A stretch of 26,051 nt of DNA from a virus. The position numbers and the translations under genes are program-made. Position 1 is the first letter of the stretch. Each line of letters opens with the position of its first letter. Shown piece by piece: positions 7,321 to 15,316 of this stretch. The stretch lies in the IMG/VR virus record IMGVR_UViG_3300027752_000093, positions 1 to 26,051 of that record; one strand, 5' to 3'. The notes beneath the pieces were generated by a model, which saw only the letters and a program-made list of their open reading frames with translations, made no database searches and was not told where the DNA came from.

Positions 7321-8406
7321 CTTGTAAAAAACATTACCAGCATTAGATACTTCTTAGACAAATATGACATCATAGACAATTCATACGACATCAACATGAA
7401 ATATCATGCAACAGTGCCAGGTAAGTTCACTAGCAATCCAACATTTGTTGCGGAATTTCACAACTGTTCAGTGAACAGTCTGCCAATATTGATTACAGAA
7501 GATAGGCACATGGTCACTGAGCACCTGTGGCCAATCCTAGACCGTTATAAGAAAAAACCAATAAAACACCATGGACTGTGGAACTCGTGGGGTGAGGAGA
7601 TCAACATCGAGATGCCGGTAGTGACCAAGCAGTTTGATGGAACAAACAAGTATGTTTGGCTACCAATAGACAAGCATAGCACAGGTAATCCATGGCACAT
7701 ATGGATCGATGTTATTGGTAAGTTTAGGCTAATGGAAAAAAAATGGTCCACTAATTTCACAAAATACATTTACATACTGGCTAACCCTAGTCCATACTTT
7801 GACAAGGTGGCAAAAGAATTCTTCCCCAAATTGAAATATTATGTTATGCCGGAAGGAGAGACTTGGAGATTCCAACATCTACTGGCACCATCTATGAGCA
7901 ACTGCAATGACGGGGTTGTGACACCACACTTGCCACCATGGCTACGTCACTTCAAGGGATCGTTTGGAATACCAGAGAACAAAAAACCATTTAGGAAAAT
8001 TTACATATCTCGAGACAAAGCACACACTAGGAAATTAAACAATGCCAGCGAACTGTTAATGGCACTGAAAGGATGGGAGTCTGTCACACTTGAGGACCTA
8101 CCAATAAAAGAACAAGTGAAAGTGTTTGCAGAAGCATCACACGTCCTTGCAACACATGGAGCGGGCATGGTCAATGCCCTGTGGTGTAGAGAAGGAACAA
8201 AGATAGTTGAGATACAAGACGGAAAAATGTTACACAAAAAAGTGTATCCGTTGCTATCAAACAGCTTGAAACTGAAGCACGAGATTTTTGTTGCAAAGAC
8301 AACACCAATAGCAACAGATGGTAAAAAACCAAAGGGTGTGAAAAGACGAAATGATCTAATCAATTTTGATGTTGACATTCCTAAATTAATTAGACATCTA
8401 GACTGA
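7312..8406 (+). CDS. GT61-family (DUF563) glycosyltransferase
   Basis: A 364-residue GT61-type transferase. The decisive part is the C-terminal third. 'KIYISRDKAHTRKLNNASEL' is the SR...R.N.-E pattern, and 'GWESVTLEDLPIKEQVKVF' and 'ATHGAGMVNALWCREGTKI' follow, where HGAG is the GT61 signature. The N-terminal half is less conserved and has no signal or anchor. GT61 enzymes add xylose, GlcNAc or similar sugars to glycans. The frame is open back to 7204, with ATG also at 7264. I prefer 7312 because earlier starts lie inside the divergent gene's coding region; no Shine-Dalgarno decides. It is the first gene of the second + block. Confidence 0.8.
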   Translation: MSQLVKNITSIRYFLDKYDIIDNSYDINMKYHATVPGKFTSNPTFVAEFHNCSVNSLPILITEDRHMVTEHLWPILDRYKKKPIKHHGLWNSWGEEINIEMPVVTKQFDGTNKYVWLPIDKHSTGNPWHIWIDVIGKFRLMEKKWSTNFTKYIYILANPSPYFDKVAKEFFPKLKYYVMPEGETWRFQHLLAPSMSNCNDGVVTPHLPPWLRHFKGSFGIPENKKPFRKIYISRDKAHTRKLNNASELLMALKGWESVTLEDLPIKEQVKVFAEASHVLATHGAGMVNALWCREGTKIVEIQDGKMLHKKVYPLLSNSLKLKHEIFVAKTTPIATDGKKPKGVKRRNDLINFDVDIPKLIRHLD

Positions 8407-8419
8407 TATCACTTATAAT
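8391..8419 (+). promoter_or_regulatory. sigma70-like promoter at the 2OG oxygenase gene
   Basis: TAGACA (8391-8396), a 17-base spacer, and TATAAT (8414-8419), which runs on as TATAATATA. The -35 matches 5 of 6 and the -10 is perfect. The usual 6-8 bases downstream place the start of transcription at about 8426, exactly the ATG of the next gene, so the message would be leaderless or nearly so. The -35 lies inside the end of the GT61 gene. Confidence 0.5.
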
Positions 8420-8425
8420 ATAACC

Positions 8426-9193
8426 ATGTATTCATTATTACAGAAAAAACCAACAGTACAGACAGATCCTTACCCACACGTGATCATACAAGACGCCTTA
8501 CCATGGGATCTCTACGAGGCACTAGAAAACAGTTTCCCAGAGTCAATGGTCTTGCAACAAAAAAATGCTTACGACAACAACATCTGTTATAGATTGAAGG
8601 CAGACAAAATATTGAATCCAAAAGAAAACATGCCTGGAGTATGGAAAGAATTCACAAAGTATCACACATCTGCGGAATGGTTCAACGAAGTAAATGAGCT
8701 ATTCAAACCTTACATGCCAAACGTATTGCACAAGACATTCACAGAGGACGACTTGGGTGCAAGAGGTTGGGCAGACGAAAATAAAAACATATGGACTGAT
8801 TGTCAATTGGTCATGCACAAACCCATAGAAGAAAAAACCACACGTACACCTCACATAGACAATCCAATGGAGATGTGGGCAGGATTGTTGTACATGCCGT
8901 ATCCAAATGATCAAAGTACAGGTGGAGAATTCCAAATTTATTCAACACAGTCAAATGTGCAGAAAGTTAACAAGAAGGCCGGAAGGCAAATTTATGATAG
9001 TGACCTTGGCACTGTAGTCAAAACAATACCTTACAAGAGGAATACATTTGTGATGTTTGCAAATAATTCACCTAACACTGTACACGGAGTATCTCTGAGA
9101 CAAAATGCAACACTCAACAGGAGAAGCGTGAACATAATTGGAGAATTCAAAAGAGGTTATTCAACAATGTACAACGTGCAAGAGGTAAGATAA
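8426..9193 (+). CDS. 2OG-Fe(II) oxygenase
   Basis: A 255-residue 2-oxoglutarate/Fe(II)-dependent dioxygenase of the phage prolyl-hydroxylase-like group. The metal triad is complete: H143-I-D145 in 'TPHIDNP', and H220 in 'NTVHGVSL'. R232/R233 in 'NRRSVNIIGEF' would hold 2-oxoglutarate. 'GLLYMPYPNDQSTGGEFQIY' is the typical strand after HxD. The N-terminus 'PYPHVIIQDALPWDLYEAL' is the standard entry of the family. The substrate is not visible; hydroxylation of a sugar or of a protein side chain before glycosylation is possible. The stop overlaps the next start (TAATG). Start at 8426, with the promoter at 8391-8419 directly upstream. Confidence 0.88.
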   Translation: MYSLLQKKPTVQTDPYPHVIIQDALPWDLYEALENSFPESMVLQQKNAYDNNICYRLKADKILNPKENMPGVWKEFTKYHTSAEWFNEVNELFKPYMPNVLHKTFTEDDLGARGWADENKNIWTDCQLVMHKPIEEKTTRTPHIDNPMEMWAGLLYMPYPNDQSTGGEFQIYSTQSNVQKVNKKAGRQIYDSDLGTVVKTIPYKRNTFVMFANNSPNTVHGVSLRQNATLNRRSVNIIGEFKRGYSTMYNVQEVR

Positions 9194-10008
9194 TGAATTA
9201 TGCTGTGAGAACTGAAAGGCCCAACACTGAAAAATATGTCGAGAGTGCGTCAAGGGGAATTACAAACTGTAAACTTACAAACTACGAAACAGTGTTGAGT
9301 ACAACTGATTTTGATAAAGTTGTGTTCATGGGAGTCTTGCGTGGTACACATCTAGTTTACAAACACTGTCAAGATAATAAAAAAGATTTCTACTACATAG
9401 ACAGACCTTACTGGGGAGAAAGCAGGGCAACTCCTTACTGGATGAGATGTGTTAAGAATCAACACGTCAAAACATTTGTTGATCACAGACCAGATGATAG
9501 GTTCAAGATACAATACAAGGATGAGATAAAGCCTTTCCATAAAAACGGATCGTATGTGTTGGTAGTGCCACCTAGCCATGCCATGGCAGAGATGTTTGAC
9601 GGTAAGGATTGGTTGGACAACACAATGAAAGTTTTAAAAGATAACACAGACAGAGAAATTATTGTGAGAGAGAAACCTTACAATCCTAAAGCGGTTATAG
9701 ACGGAGAGGGAAAGATGGTGCCTGGTAAGAGTGCCAATAACAAACCGCCTAAGCCATTCGAGTGGGACAAGGTCCATGCAGTTGTGACCTTCAACAGTTC
9801 TATATCAATTAAAGCACTTACCAACGGCGTACCAGCGTTTGCTAACTTTGACAATCCTTGTTTACCAGTGTGTGAACAGGACTTCTCAAAGATAGAAACA
9901 CCGAGATACGAGGATCCGAGACCTGTGTTGCACAGTCTTGCCTACAACCAATTCACACAGGAAGAATTTAGAAGCGGGTATTACATGGAGATATTAGATG
10001 GCAGATAG
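9193..10008 (+). CDS. GT-B-like glycosyltransferase, paralogue 2 of 4
   Basis: A 271-residue member of the four-copy family. It matches paralogue 1 best: 'DRPYWGE....PYWMRCVKNQH', 'DDRFKIQ', 'GSYVLVVPPSH', 'DWLDNTMKVLKDNTDREI', 'HAVVTFNSSISIKALTNGVPAF' and the tail 'IETPRYEDPRPVLHSLAYNQFTQEEF'. The second-half strand/loop/helix pattern suggests a nucleotide-sugar-binding Rossmann domain. The first half is shorter and more varied, as expected for an acceptor-binding region. There is no signal or membrane segment. It begins at the TAATG junction with the oxygenase and overlaps the methyltransferase by 11 bases. This 2OG - GT-B - FkbM order suggests coupled modification of one glycan. Confidence 0.62.
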   Translation: MNYAVRTERPNTEKYVESASRGITNCKLTNYETVLSTTDFDKVVFMGVLRGTHLVYKHCQDNKKDFYYIDRPYWGESRATPYWMRCVKNQHVKTFVDHRPDDRFKIQYKDEIKPFHKNGSYVLVVPPSHAMAEMFDGKDWLDNTMKVLKDNTDREIIVREKPYNPKAVIDGEGKMVPGKSANNKPPKPFEWDKVHAVVTFNSSISIKALTNGVPAFANFDNPCLPVCEQDFSKIETPRYEDPRPVLHSLAYNQFTQEEFRSGYYMEILDGR

Positions 10009-10852
10009 AATGAAATCACATGTAATTGAGAGAGTCAAACTAATAAGAGATTGGGAAAATAAGAACAATTTCAAAGAGGCAAAGGATCTCAAAGGATTCA
10101 AATTGTACAAAAACTATTTTGTTCCGGAATCTATTGCAAAGACTAGTAAGACCGTTTTGAGTTTTGGTGTGGGAGGCAATGTTGGATTTGAAAAGGAACT
10201 AGCATGGGACAACAAGGACATACAGGCCGAATTATATGACCCAACTCCAAGAAGTGTTGCATTGATACGTACAATTATACGAGGATCAAGTAGAAAAAAA
10301 ATTAGAGACGAGTCAGATTCTTCTGGTCATCAAAACGTGTCCATTTCAAAAAGACTACATTTTAACCCTGTCGCATATGCCCAGGTAAACGGCACACTGC
10401 CTTTCTACTACGATCCGGAACGTGAGCCGGGGCAGTTAAAGATAAACGGGAAGAAGAGGAGCAAGGAGGAAGTTGTACGTAACCTAGAACAAAGTTACTC
10501 CCTAGTAAAAAGACAAGAACACTTTGAGTCCGTGGATGTAAAGGCTAAAAATTTAGAAACTATAATGAGAGAGCTTAACCTATCAAGTGTTGATATACTC
10601 AAAGCAGACATAGAAGGCTTGTGGTGGGAGTTTGGTCATGAGTTGTTAGACAAGAAGATTGACTTTAAGTTCCTAGCAATGGAACTTGAGTTAAATTTTG
10701 AGAAGGATGAGAAGGTCGAACCAGCGTTGGAGAAAGCACAGATACTATGCGACAAGTTCAAGGTAAACAACTATGATGTCGTGATAAACAGGAAAAGAGA
10801 CAAACTGATGTTGGAAATGCTTTTTATAAGGAAAGATGCATATGAAAGTTGA
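9998..10852 (+). CDS. Divergent FkbM-like methyltransferase
   Basis: A 284-residue protein with a methyltransferase plan. The SAM loop is 'VLSFGVGGNVGFE' (53-65), where FGVGG replaces the usual DxGAxxG. 'AELYDPTPRS' stands for the E/D-x-P block. Further on are 'NLETIMRELNLSSVDILKADIEG', 'WWEFGHELLD' and 'FLAMELELN', the FkbM C-terminal pattern. About 100 residues (90-185) of basic, less conserved sequence separate the two halves, longer than in the FkbM protein at 4401-5030. A GGAG seven bases before ATG 9998 supports this start over the ATG at 10010. It overlaps the next gene by 11 bases. It may methylate a sugar; the altered loop leaves some doubt about activity. Confidence 0.7.
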   Translation: MADRMKSHVIERVKLIRDWENKNNFKEAKDLKGFKLYKNYFVPESIAKTSKTVLSFGVGGNVGFEKELAWDNKDIQAELYDPTPRSVALIRTIIRGSSRKKIRDESDSSGHQNVSISKRLHFNPVAYAQVNGTLPFYYDPEREPGQLKINGKKRSKEEVVRNLEQSYSLVKRQEHFESVDVKAKNLETIMRELNLSSVDILKADIEGLWWEFGHELLDKKIDFKFLAMELELNFEKDEKVEPALEKAQILCDKFKVNNYDVVINRKRDKLMLEMLFIRKDAYES

Positions 10853-11825
10853 GATATTTAGAAGGACAGTGAAGGACAGGCGTAGAGGTGCCAGTTGGGA
10901 TCTACTGCAACACATGGCCACGGGAATCAAGGCATGTGGCGACCAACCGGTCATTGTAAACGAAAATAAAGTAGGACCATGGGATAAAAACGAAATGGAA
11001 CCTACGGCACCAATTGGATGTATGTTTGGATACGGAGGAACTAACCAGATGCACCACACGAAAGGACGCAGAAGAGACCTAGTAGAACGTGCAAAGAAGA
11101 AAGGCATACACATAATAACATTCGACGGTGGAATAATGTCCAGCTTTGGCAACACAATAACAGATGCCAATCATCACTGGCGTGTGGCACTGTACTCACC
11201 AATGAACAACGGAAACTTCTTAAGTGACAACAGTCCCCCTGACAGATGGGAAAAAATGAAAAAGATTTGGGATATAAACTACGCTCCATGGAGGAAATCA
11301 AATCAAAAAGACCCGATACTGTTTGTGCTACAACCACAGGACAACTGGAGCATGAACGAGCTAGATCCTATCAAGTGGTTTAATGATGTGTATGAAAAAC
11401 TGAGGCCAATGACAGACAGAAAATTTATAGTTAGGCCACACCCCAATCATGTTGCCGCAATAGAGAAAAGAATAAACGAATTCCCCGCAGATGTACAGGT
11501 AGTGATAGGACAGAAGTTTTTCAAGGGAGATGAAAAAAAGCATTATAGATTCAACTACCAGGACGCATTGAATAATTGTCATGCTGTTGTTACTCACAAT
11601 TCTACTGCCTGTATCGATTCCTGCATTCGTGGAATCCCTACCTTTGTTACCTCAGATCTTGCACTCGCTTGGCCTGTAGCAAACAAAGATCTATCAAACA
11701 TAGAAACACCCGAATACCCTGACAGGGATCAATGGGTGTACGACCTTGGTTACAAACAATGGACCGAGGCAGAGATAAAGGACGGTACAGTGTTCAAGAG
11801 ATTCAAAAAGAAATTAGGATTATAA
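10842..11825 (+). CDS. GT-B-like glycosyltransferase, paralogue 3 of 4
   Basis: A 327-residue member of the four-copy family and the longest of them. Its first half reads like a small Rossmann domain ('IGCMFGYGGTNQ', 'HIITFDGGIM'), then 'NHHWRVALYSP' and 'PDRWEKM'. The second half has 'ILFVLQPQDNWS', 'FIVRPHPNH' (the RPHP of capsule GT-B enzymes), 'CHAVVTHNSTACIDSCIRGIPTF' and the tail 'IETPEYPDRDQWVYDLGYKQWTEAEI'. The start is 10842 rather than the in-frame ATG at 10836, because AAGGA at 10828-10832 stands nine bases before 10842 and 'MKVEIF' is a natural first strand. It overlaps the methyltransferase by 11 bases and ends one base before the asparagine-synthetase-like gene. Confidence 0.68.
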   Translation: MKVEIFRRTVKDRRRGASWDLLQHMATGIKACGDQPVIVNENKVGPWDKNEMEPTAPIGCMFGYGGTNQMHHTKGRRRDLVERAKKKGIHIITFDGGIMSSFGNTITDANHHWRVALYSPMNNGNFLSDNSPPDRWEKMKKIWDINYAPWRKSNQKDPILFVLQPQDNWSMNELDPIKWFNDVYEKLRPMTDRKFIVRPHPNHVAAIEKRINEFPADVQVVIGQKFFKGDEKKHYRFNYQDALNNCHAVVTHNSTACIDSCIRGIPTFVTSDLALAWPVANKDLSNIETPEYPDRDQWVYDLGYKQWTEAEIKDGTVFKRFKKKLGL

Positions 11826-11826
11826 T

Positions 11827-13581
11827 ATGTGTGGGATATACGGAATAACAGCAAAGGATCCTGAGTTTATACAAAGCTTCATAGATATTTGTAAGCACAG
11901 AGGACCAGATGGAGAGAGTGTTTGGACATCTGACACAGTCACGCTAGGACACAATCTTTTAAGTATAATGGCATCACCCGATCAGTCACAACAGCCATGG
12001 AAGACCCCCAAGGGCAACATGCTTGTGTACAACGGAGAGATATTCAACTACTACGAACTAAAAGAAAAATATAAAGACTTTGCCGACACGACTGGTTGCG
12101 ACACAGAGCTACTTGCTTGGGGGTTAGACAAGTTTGGGTTAAACTTTATTGATGAGATAGACTCCATGCATGGGTTTGCATATTATGAAATTGATGAGAA
12201 CAAAATCACATTGAGCAGAGATCATGCAGGTATAAAACCTGTTTACTATGCAGAGATAGACGAGGGATTAGTGTTTGGATCAGAGATAAAGGGCATGTTG
12301 GAAAAGGTGCCAAATGCACGTACTATTAATCAGCTGGCCATGAGTTGTCTTGCATGGACCGGTATCAATGCCACACGTAATACTGTGTTCAGCGGGATAA
12401 AGAAATTGTTAGCAGGGGAGACTAAAGTTTACGATATCAAAAATAAAAAATTTGTAGAAACAAAAAGAGTATTCATAAAGCCAACAAGCAATCACAAGTT
12501 CAACGCTAAGGAATTTAAAGACATGGCCAGGAAGACTGTGAAGATGTGTAGCATAGGAAAAAGAAAGATAGGGGTGTTCTTAAGTGGCGGCCTGGACTCA
12601 AGTCTTATTGCACATGAACTAAACATGATAAGTGGACCTGCAGTAACGTTTACGAACAAGATGAAACCCAATATTATCACAGAAGAAAACTTCAACAGCG
12701 ATGCCGATGCGGCCGAGAAACTGGCAAAGGTAGAAGGCTACAATCACACAGTTGTTAAGATCACACCAGACAATATCATAGACAGTTGGGATGATTCAAT
12801 ATACTACATGGAGCAACCCATGTACAACCAAAGCATTGCCATGTACTGTTACACCAATAAAGTTCTGCATGACAACGGTATTGTAGTGACAATGGCCGGA
12901 GACATGGGAGATGAGATATTGGGTGGATATCCCAAGTACTGGAAGATGAGACAACCGGATTATCTTAAAAAAATGATAGGTAAAGAACAATTGGAGTCAT
13001 GGGACGATGTTTTAGCTTTATGGGTGCAGAGGATCAAACGTCCAATCTCAGGCACTACAATGGGTGCAACACTATCAAGAGAACAAGTGTGTGAAGAACT
13101 TAAAAAATGTTATCCGGATGACCTATGGAATCCTGAGGATCCGGTAGCTTCATACATGGCGCTGGATTGTGTCACACAGGTACCCGAGGAATTCTTTAAC
13201 AGGAATGATAAATTTGGAATGGCATATGGCATGGAAGGTAGATTCCCCTTAGCAACAAAGATGTTCATGGAGTACTGTATGAGTATACCGGTCTCGGATA
13301 AAATAGGAGGCAACAAAGCAAATACAAAAATGCCAACTAAAAAAGCATATCTAAATCATTTGCCGGGTTTCATTATTAAAAAAGAAAAGACAGGATGGAC
13401 AGTGCCACTGGGGTATTGGTTAACAAAAGCTACTAGCACAAGACTACTTGACTTTTACAACAAAGCATTAACAGGCGAGGGCGGTCTTGATATCGTAAAG
13501 ACCAGTCAGAAAGCAGGCAAGGCACTTGTGCCAGCATGGATAATTAACGACTGGATAAAAAAATATAAAATAAAATTATGA
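11827..13581 (+). CDS. asnB: AsnB-type glutamine-dependent amidotransferase
   Basis: A 584-residue class II amidotransferase / asparagine synthetase homologue. MCGIYGI supplies the N-terminal Cys2 nucleophile. 'HRGPDG' (24-29) and 'NGEIFNY' (69-75) belong to the glutaminase domain. 'SGGLDSS' (253-259) is the ATP-pyrophosphatase loop, and 'GDMGDEILGGYPKYW' follows in the synthetase domain. It would use glutamine to make asparagine or, as with AsnB-like proteins of O-antigen clusters, amidate a sugar acid. In the glutaminase domain the usual 'RLSI' is 'LLSI' (residues 44-47), so the Arg that normally binds glutamine seems replaced by Leu. It is flanked by two transferase genes, with an ATGA overlap downstream. 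Confidence 0.88.
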   Translation: MCGIYGITAKDPEFIQSFIDICKHRGPDGESVWTSDTVTLGHNLLSIMASPDQSQQPWKTPKGNMLVYNGEIFNYYELKEKYKDFADTTGCDTELLAWGLDKFGLNFIDEIDSMHGFAYYEIDENKITLSRDHAGIKPVYYAEIDEGLVFGSEIKGMLEKVPNARTINQLAMSCLAWTGINATRNTVFSGIKKLLAGETKVYDIKNKKFVETKRVFIKPTSNHKFNAKEFKDMARKTVKMCSIGKRKIGVFLSGGLDSSLIAHELNMISGPAVTFTNKMKPNIITEENFNSDADAAEKLAKVEGYNHTVVKITPDNIIDSWDDSIYYMEQPMYNQSIAMYCYTNKVLHDNGIVVTMAGDMGDEILGGYPKYWKMRQPDYLKKMIGKEQLESWDDVLALWVQRIKRPISGTTMGATLSREQVCEELKKCYPDDLWNPEDPVASYMALDCVTQVPEEFFNRNDKFGMAYGMEGRFPLATKMFMEYCMSIPVSDKIGGNKANTKMPTKKAYLNHLPGFIIKKEKTGWTVPLGYWLTKATSTRLLDFYNKALTGEGGLDIVKTSQKAGKALVPAWIINDWIKKYKIKL

Positions 13582-14447
13582 TATACAAAGTAATAACAAC
13601 CTTCAAACCAGGCAATTGGGACAGGTATGCAAAAAGGATGGTTCAGTCTGTGTTGGACAGGTGGATAGGTGCCGATGTTACAGTGTACTATCAAGGTCAG
13701 AAACCTACAGATTTTGAACACGATGTGACATGGATAGACATAGACAAAGCAAACACAGGACTGCAAAAGTTCCGAGAGCACTACAAAAATGATCCTGTCG
13801 CGATGGGAAAACTGAACGAAATACCAGGAGGAGTGAGGCGTTCGCCTAGGTTAGCAACAGAAGGCGGGCTTGATGCAAAGAAAGAATCATATCTGTGGGA
13901 CGCAGTCAAGTTCAGTTATAAAGTGTCTTGCGTAACACATGCTGTAAAGTCTTATACAGACTACGATTACGTGATATGGATAGATGACGATACATACACA
14001 TTCCGAGATATACCTATGCAATTTATAGAAAGCATATGTCCTAACGATACACTAGTGACGTATCTAGACAGAGAAAATGATCGTGGTAGTAACAAATATC
14101 CTGAGTGTGGACTTGTATGTTACAACATGAAACACAGCTTGGTACAAAATTTTGTCAATGACTGGGAAAAACTTTACACATCTGCAGATATATTTGAACT
14201 TTTGGAATGGCACGATTCATATGTGTTCTGGCACCTAACAAAAAAATACAGACAGAAGCATTCAGCAAAAGTACATGACATAGGCTATTCAAAAGGAGTG
14301 AAGGGTCATCATGTGTTCGTAAACAGTGAACTTGGACAGTACATAGATCACTTCAAAGGCGACCGTAAAGATTCAAAAAGTTCCAAGGCAGATGACATAA
14401 GAAAAACACCGGAACTAAAAAAAATAGACTACTGGAAGAACAGATGA
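13578..14447 (+). CDS. GT-A type glycosyltransferase
   Basis: A 289-residue probable nucleotide-sugar transferase. It begins 'YKVITTFKPGNWDRYAKRMV', the first strand and helix of a GT-A fold. 'YVIWIDDDTYTF' carries D136-D138 as the DxD metal site. 'ECGLVCYNM' and 'EWHDSYVFWHL' are the later acceptor-side blocks, and 'VKGHHVFVNSELGQYIDHFKG' closes with conserved His. The C-terminal 30 residues are Lys/Asp-rich. I cannot place it in a numbered family with confidence; it is not a copy of the GT8-like or GT2-like genes. It starts 4 bases inside the AsnB gene and ends 4 bases inside paralogue 4, so it sits in a translationally coupled chain. Confidence 0.65.
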   Translation: MIYKVITTFKPGNWDRYAKRMVQSVLDRWIGADVTVYYQGQKPTDFEHDVTWIDIDKANTGLQKFREHYKNDPVAMGKLNEIPGGVRRSPRLATEGGLDAKKESYLWDAVKFSYKVSCVTHAVKSYTDYDYVIWIDDDTYTFRDIPMQFIESICPNDTLVTYLDRENDRGSNKYPECGLVCYNMKHSLVQNFVNDWEKLYTSADIFELLEWHDSYVFWHLTKKYRQKHSAKVHDIGYSKGVKGHHVFVNSELGQYIDHFKGDRKDSKSSKADDIRKTPELKKIDYWKNR

Positions 14448-15316
14448 AAGTAAGTTGCTTTACAGATTATGGACCATTAAATTCTAAGCCTGTGTTCGAG
14501 GCATTTATAAAAAGTATGAGGCAGGCAGGGGACACTGTGTTTGTCAACAAGGACGACGGACAGTGTGATGTTGCTGTTATATGGTCGGTGTTATGGCAGG
14601 GTAGAATGGCAAAGTATCGTAACATATGGAATTCCTATAGGAATAAAAATAAACCTGTCGTTGTGATAGAAGTGGGCGGCATAAAAAGAAACGAGACATG
14701 GAAGATAGGAATCAATGGTGTTAACAGAGAAGCCGACTTTGCTAACGACAGCGTAGATGCAAACCGTTGGAAAAAGTTTGGCATAGAAATGAAGCCATGG
14801 AAGCAGACAGGCAATAACATAATATTATGCGGACAACACACAAACAGTCACCAGTGGAGGAACAACCCTCCTATGTCATCATGGTTCAACCAGCAGATCA
14901 CAGAGATAAGGAAGTACACCAGTAAACCGATTGTAGTCAGACCGCATCCTAGGAATCACGTTGCAATAGATGTTGCGAAGTACAAGGATGTAAAGATAGT
15001 AGGTCCCAAAAGAGATAGGAACACATACGACGACACTGACCTTACAGAGAGATTGAAGTCAGCATGGGCAGTGATAAGTCACTCAAGCAATCCTGCCATG
15101 ACCGCGGCATTCTCAGGCATACCCGTATATGTTTCGGAGGCCAGTCTAAGCTATGATGTTGGTAATAAATCATTTGAAAATATTAACAATCCTAACATGC
15201 CCGATAGACAACACTGGGCAAATAAGTTAGCATACACAGAATGGTGGACAGATGAAATACAACAGGGGCTACCATGGAACAGAATTAAAAAGAGACTAGA
15301 GGAGAAGTATCTATAA
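14444..15316 (+). CDS. GT-B-like glycosyltransferase, paralogue 4 of 4
   Basis: A 290-residue member of the four-copy family. It shows 'WKIGINGVNREADF', 'ANRWKKFGIEMKPW', 'NNIILCGQHTNSHQW', 'ITEIRKYTSKPIVVRPHPR', 'AWAVISHSSNPAMTAAFSGIPVYV' and the tail 'INNPNMPDRQHWANKLAYTEWWTDEI'. The RPHP and 'SHSSNPAMTAAFSGIPV' blocks make this the copy most like capsule-polysaccharide GT-B proteins, so it anchors the family call. Its first half resembles that of paralogue 3 ('VAVIWSVLWQGRM', 'VVVIEVGGI'). No signal or anchor is seen. It overlaps the upstream GT-A gene by 4 bases and shares one base with the DUF115-like gene downstream. Confidence 0.7.
   Translation: MKVSCFTDYGPLNSKPVFEAFIKSMRQAGDTVFVNKDDGQCDVAVIWSVLWQGRMAKYRNIWNSYRNKNKPVVVIEVGGIKRNETWKIGINGVNREADFANDSVDANRWKKFGIEMKPWKQTGNNIILCGQHTNSHQWRNNPPMSSWFNQQITEIRKYTSKPIVVRPHPRNHVAIDVAKYKDVKIVGPKRDRNTYDDTDLTERLKSAWAVISHSSNPAMTAAFSGIPVYVSEASLSYDVGNKSFENINNPNMPDRQHWANKLAYTEWWTDEIQQGLPWNRIKKRLEEKYL

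Noticed and set aside
8001-8378. 125-residue frame on the - strand
   Set aside because: It is antisense to the conserved GT61 blocks; no independent support.
11821-11829. TATAAT at the AsnB start codon as a promoter
   Set aside because: The hexamer runs into the ATG itself, so transcription would begin inside the gene, and it is part of the preceding stop region.
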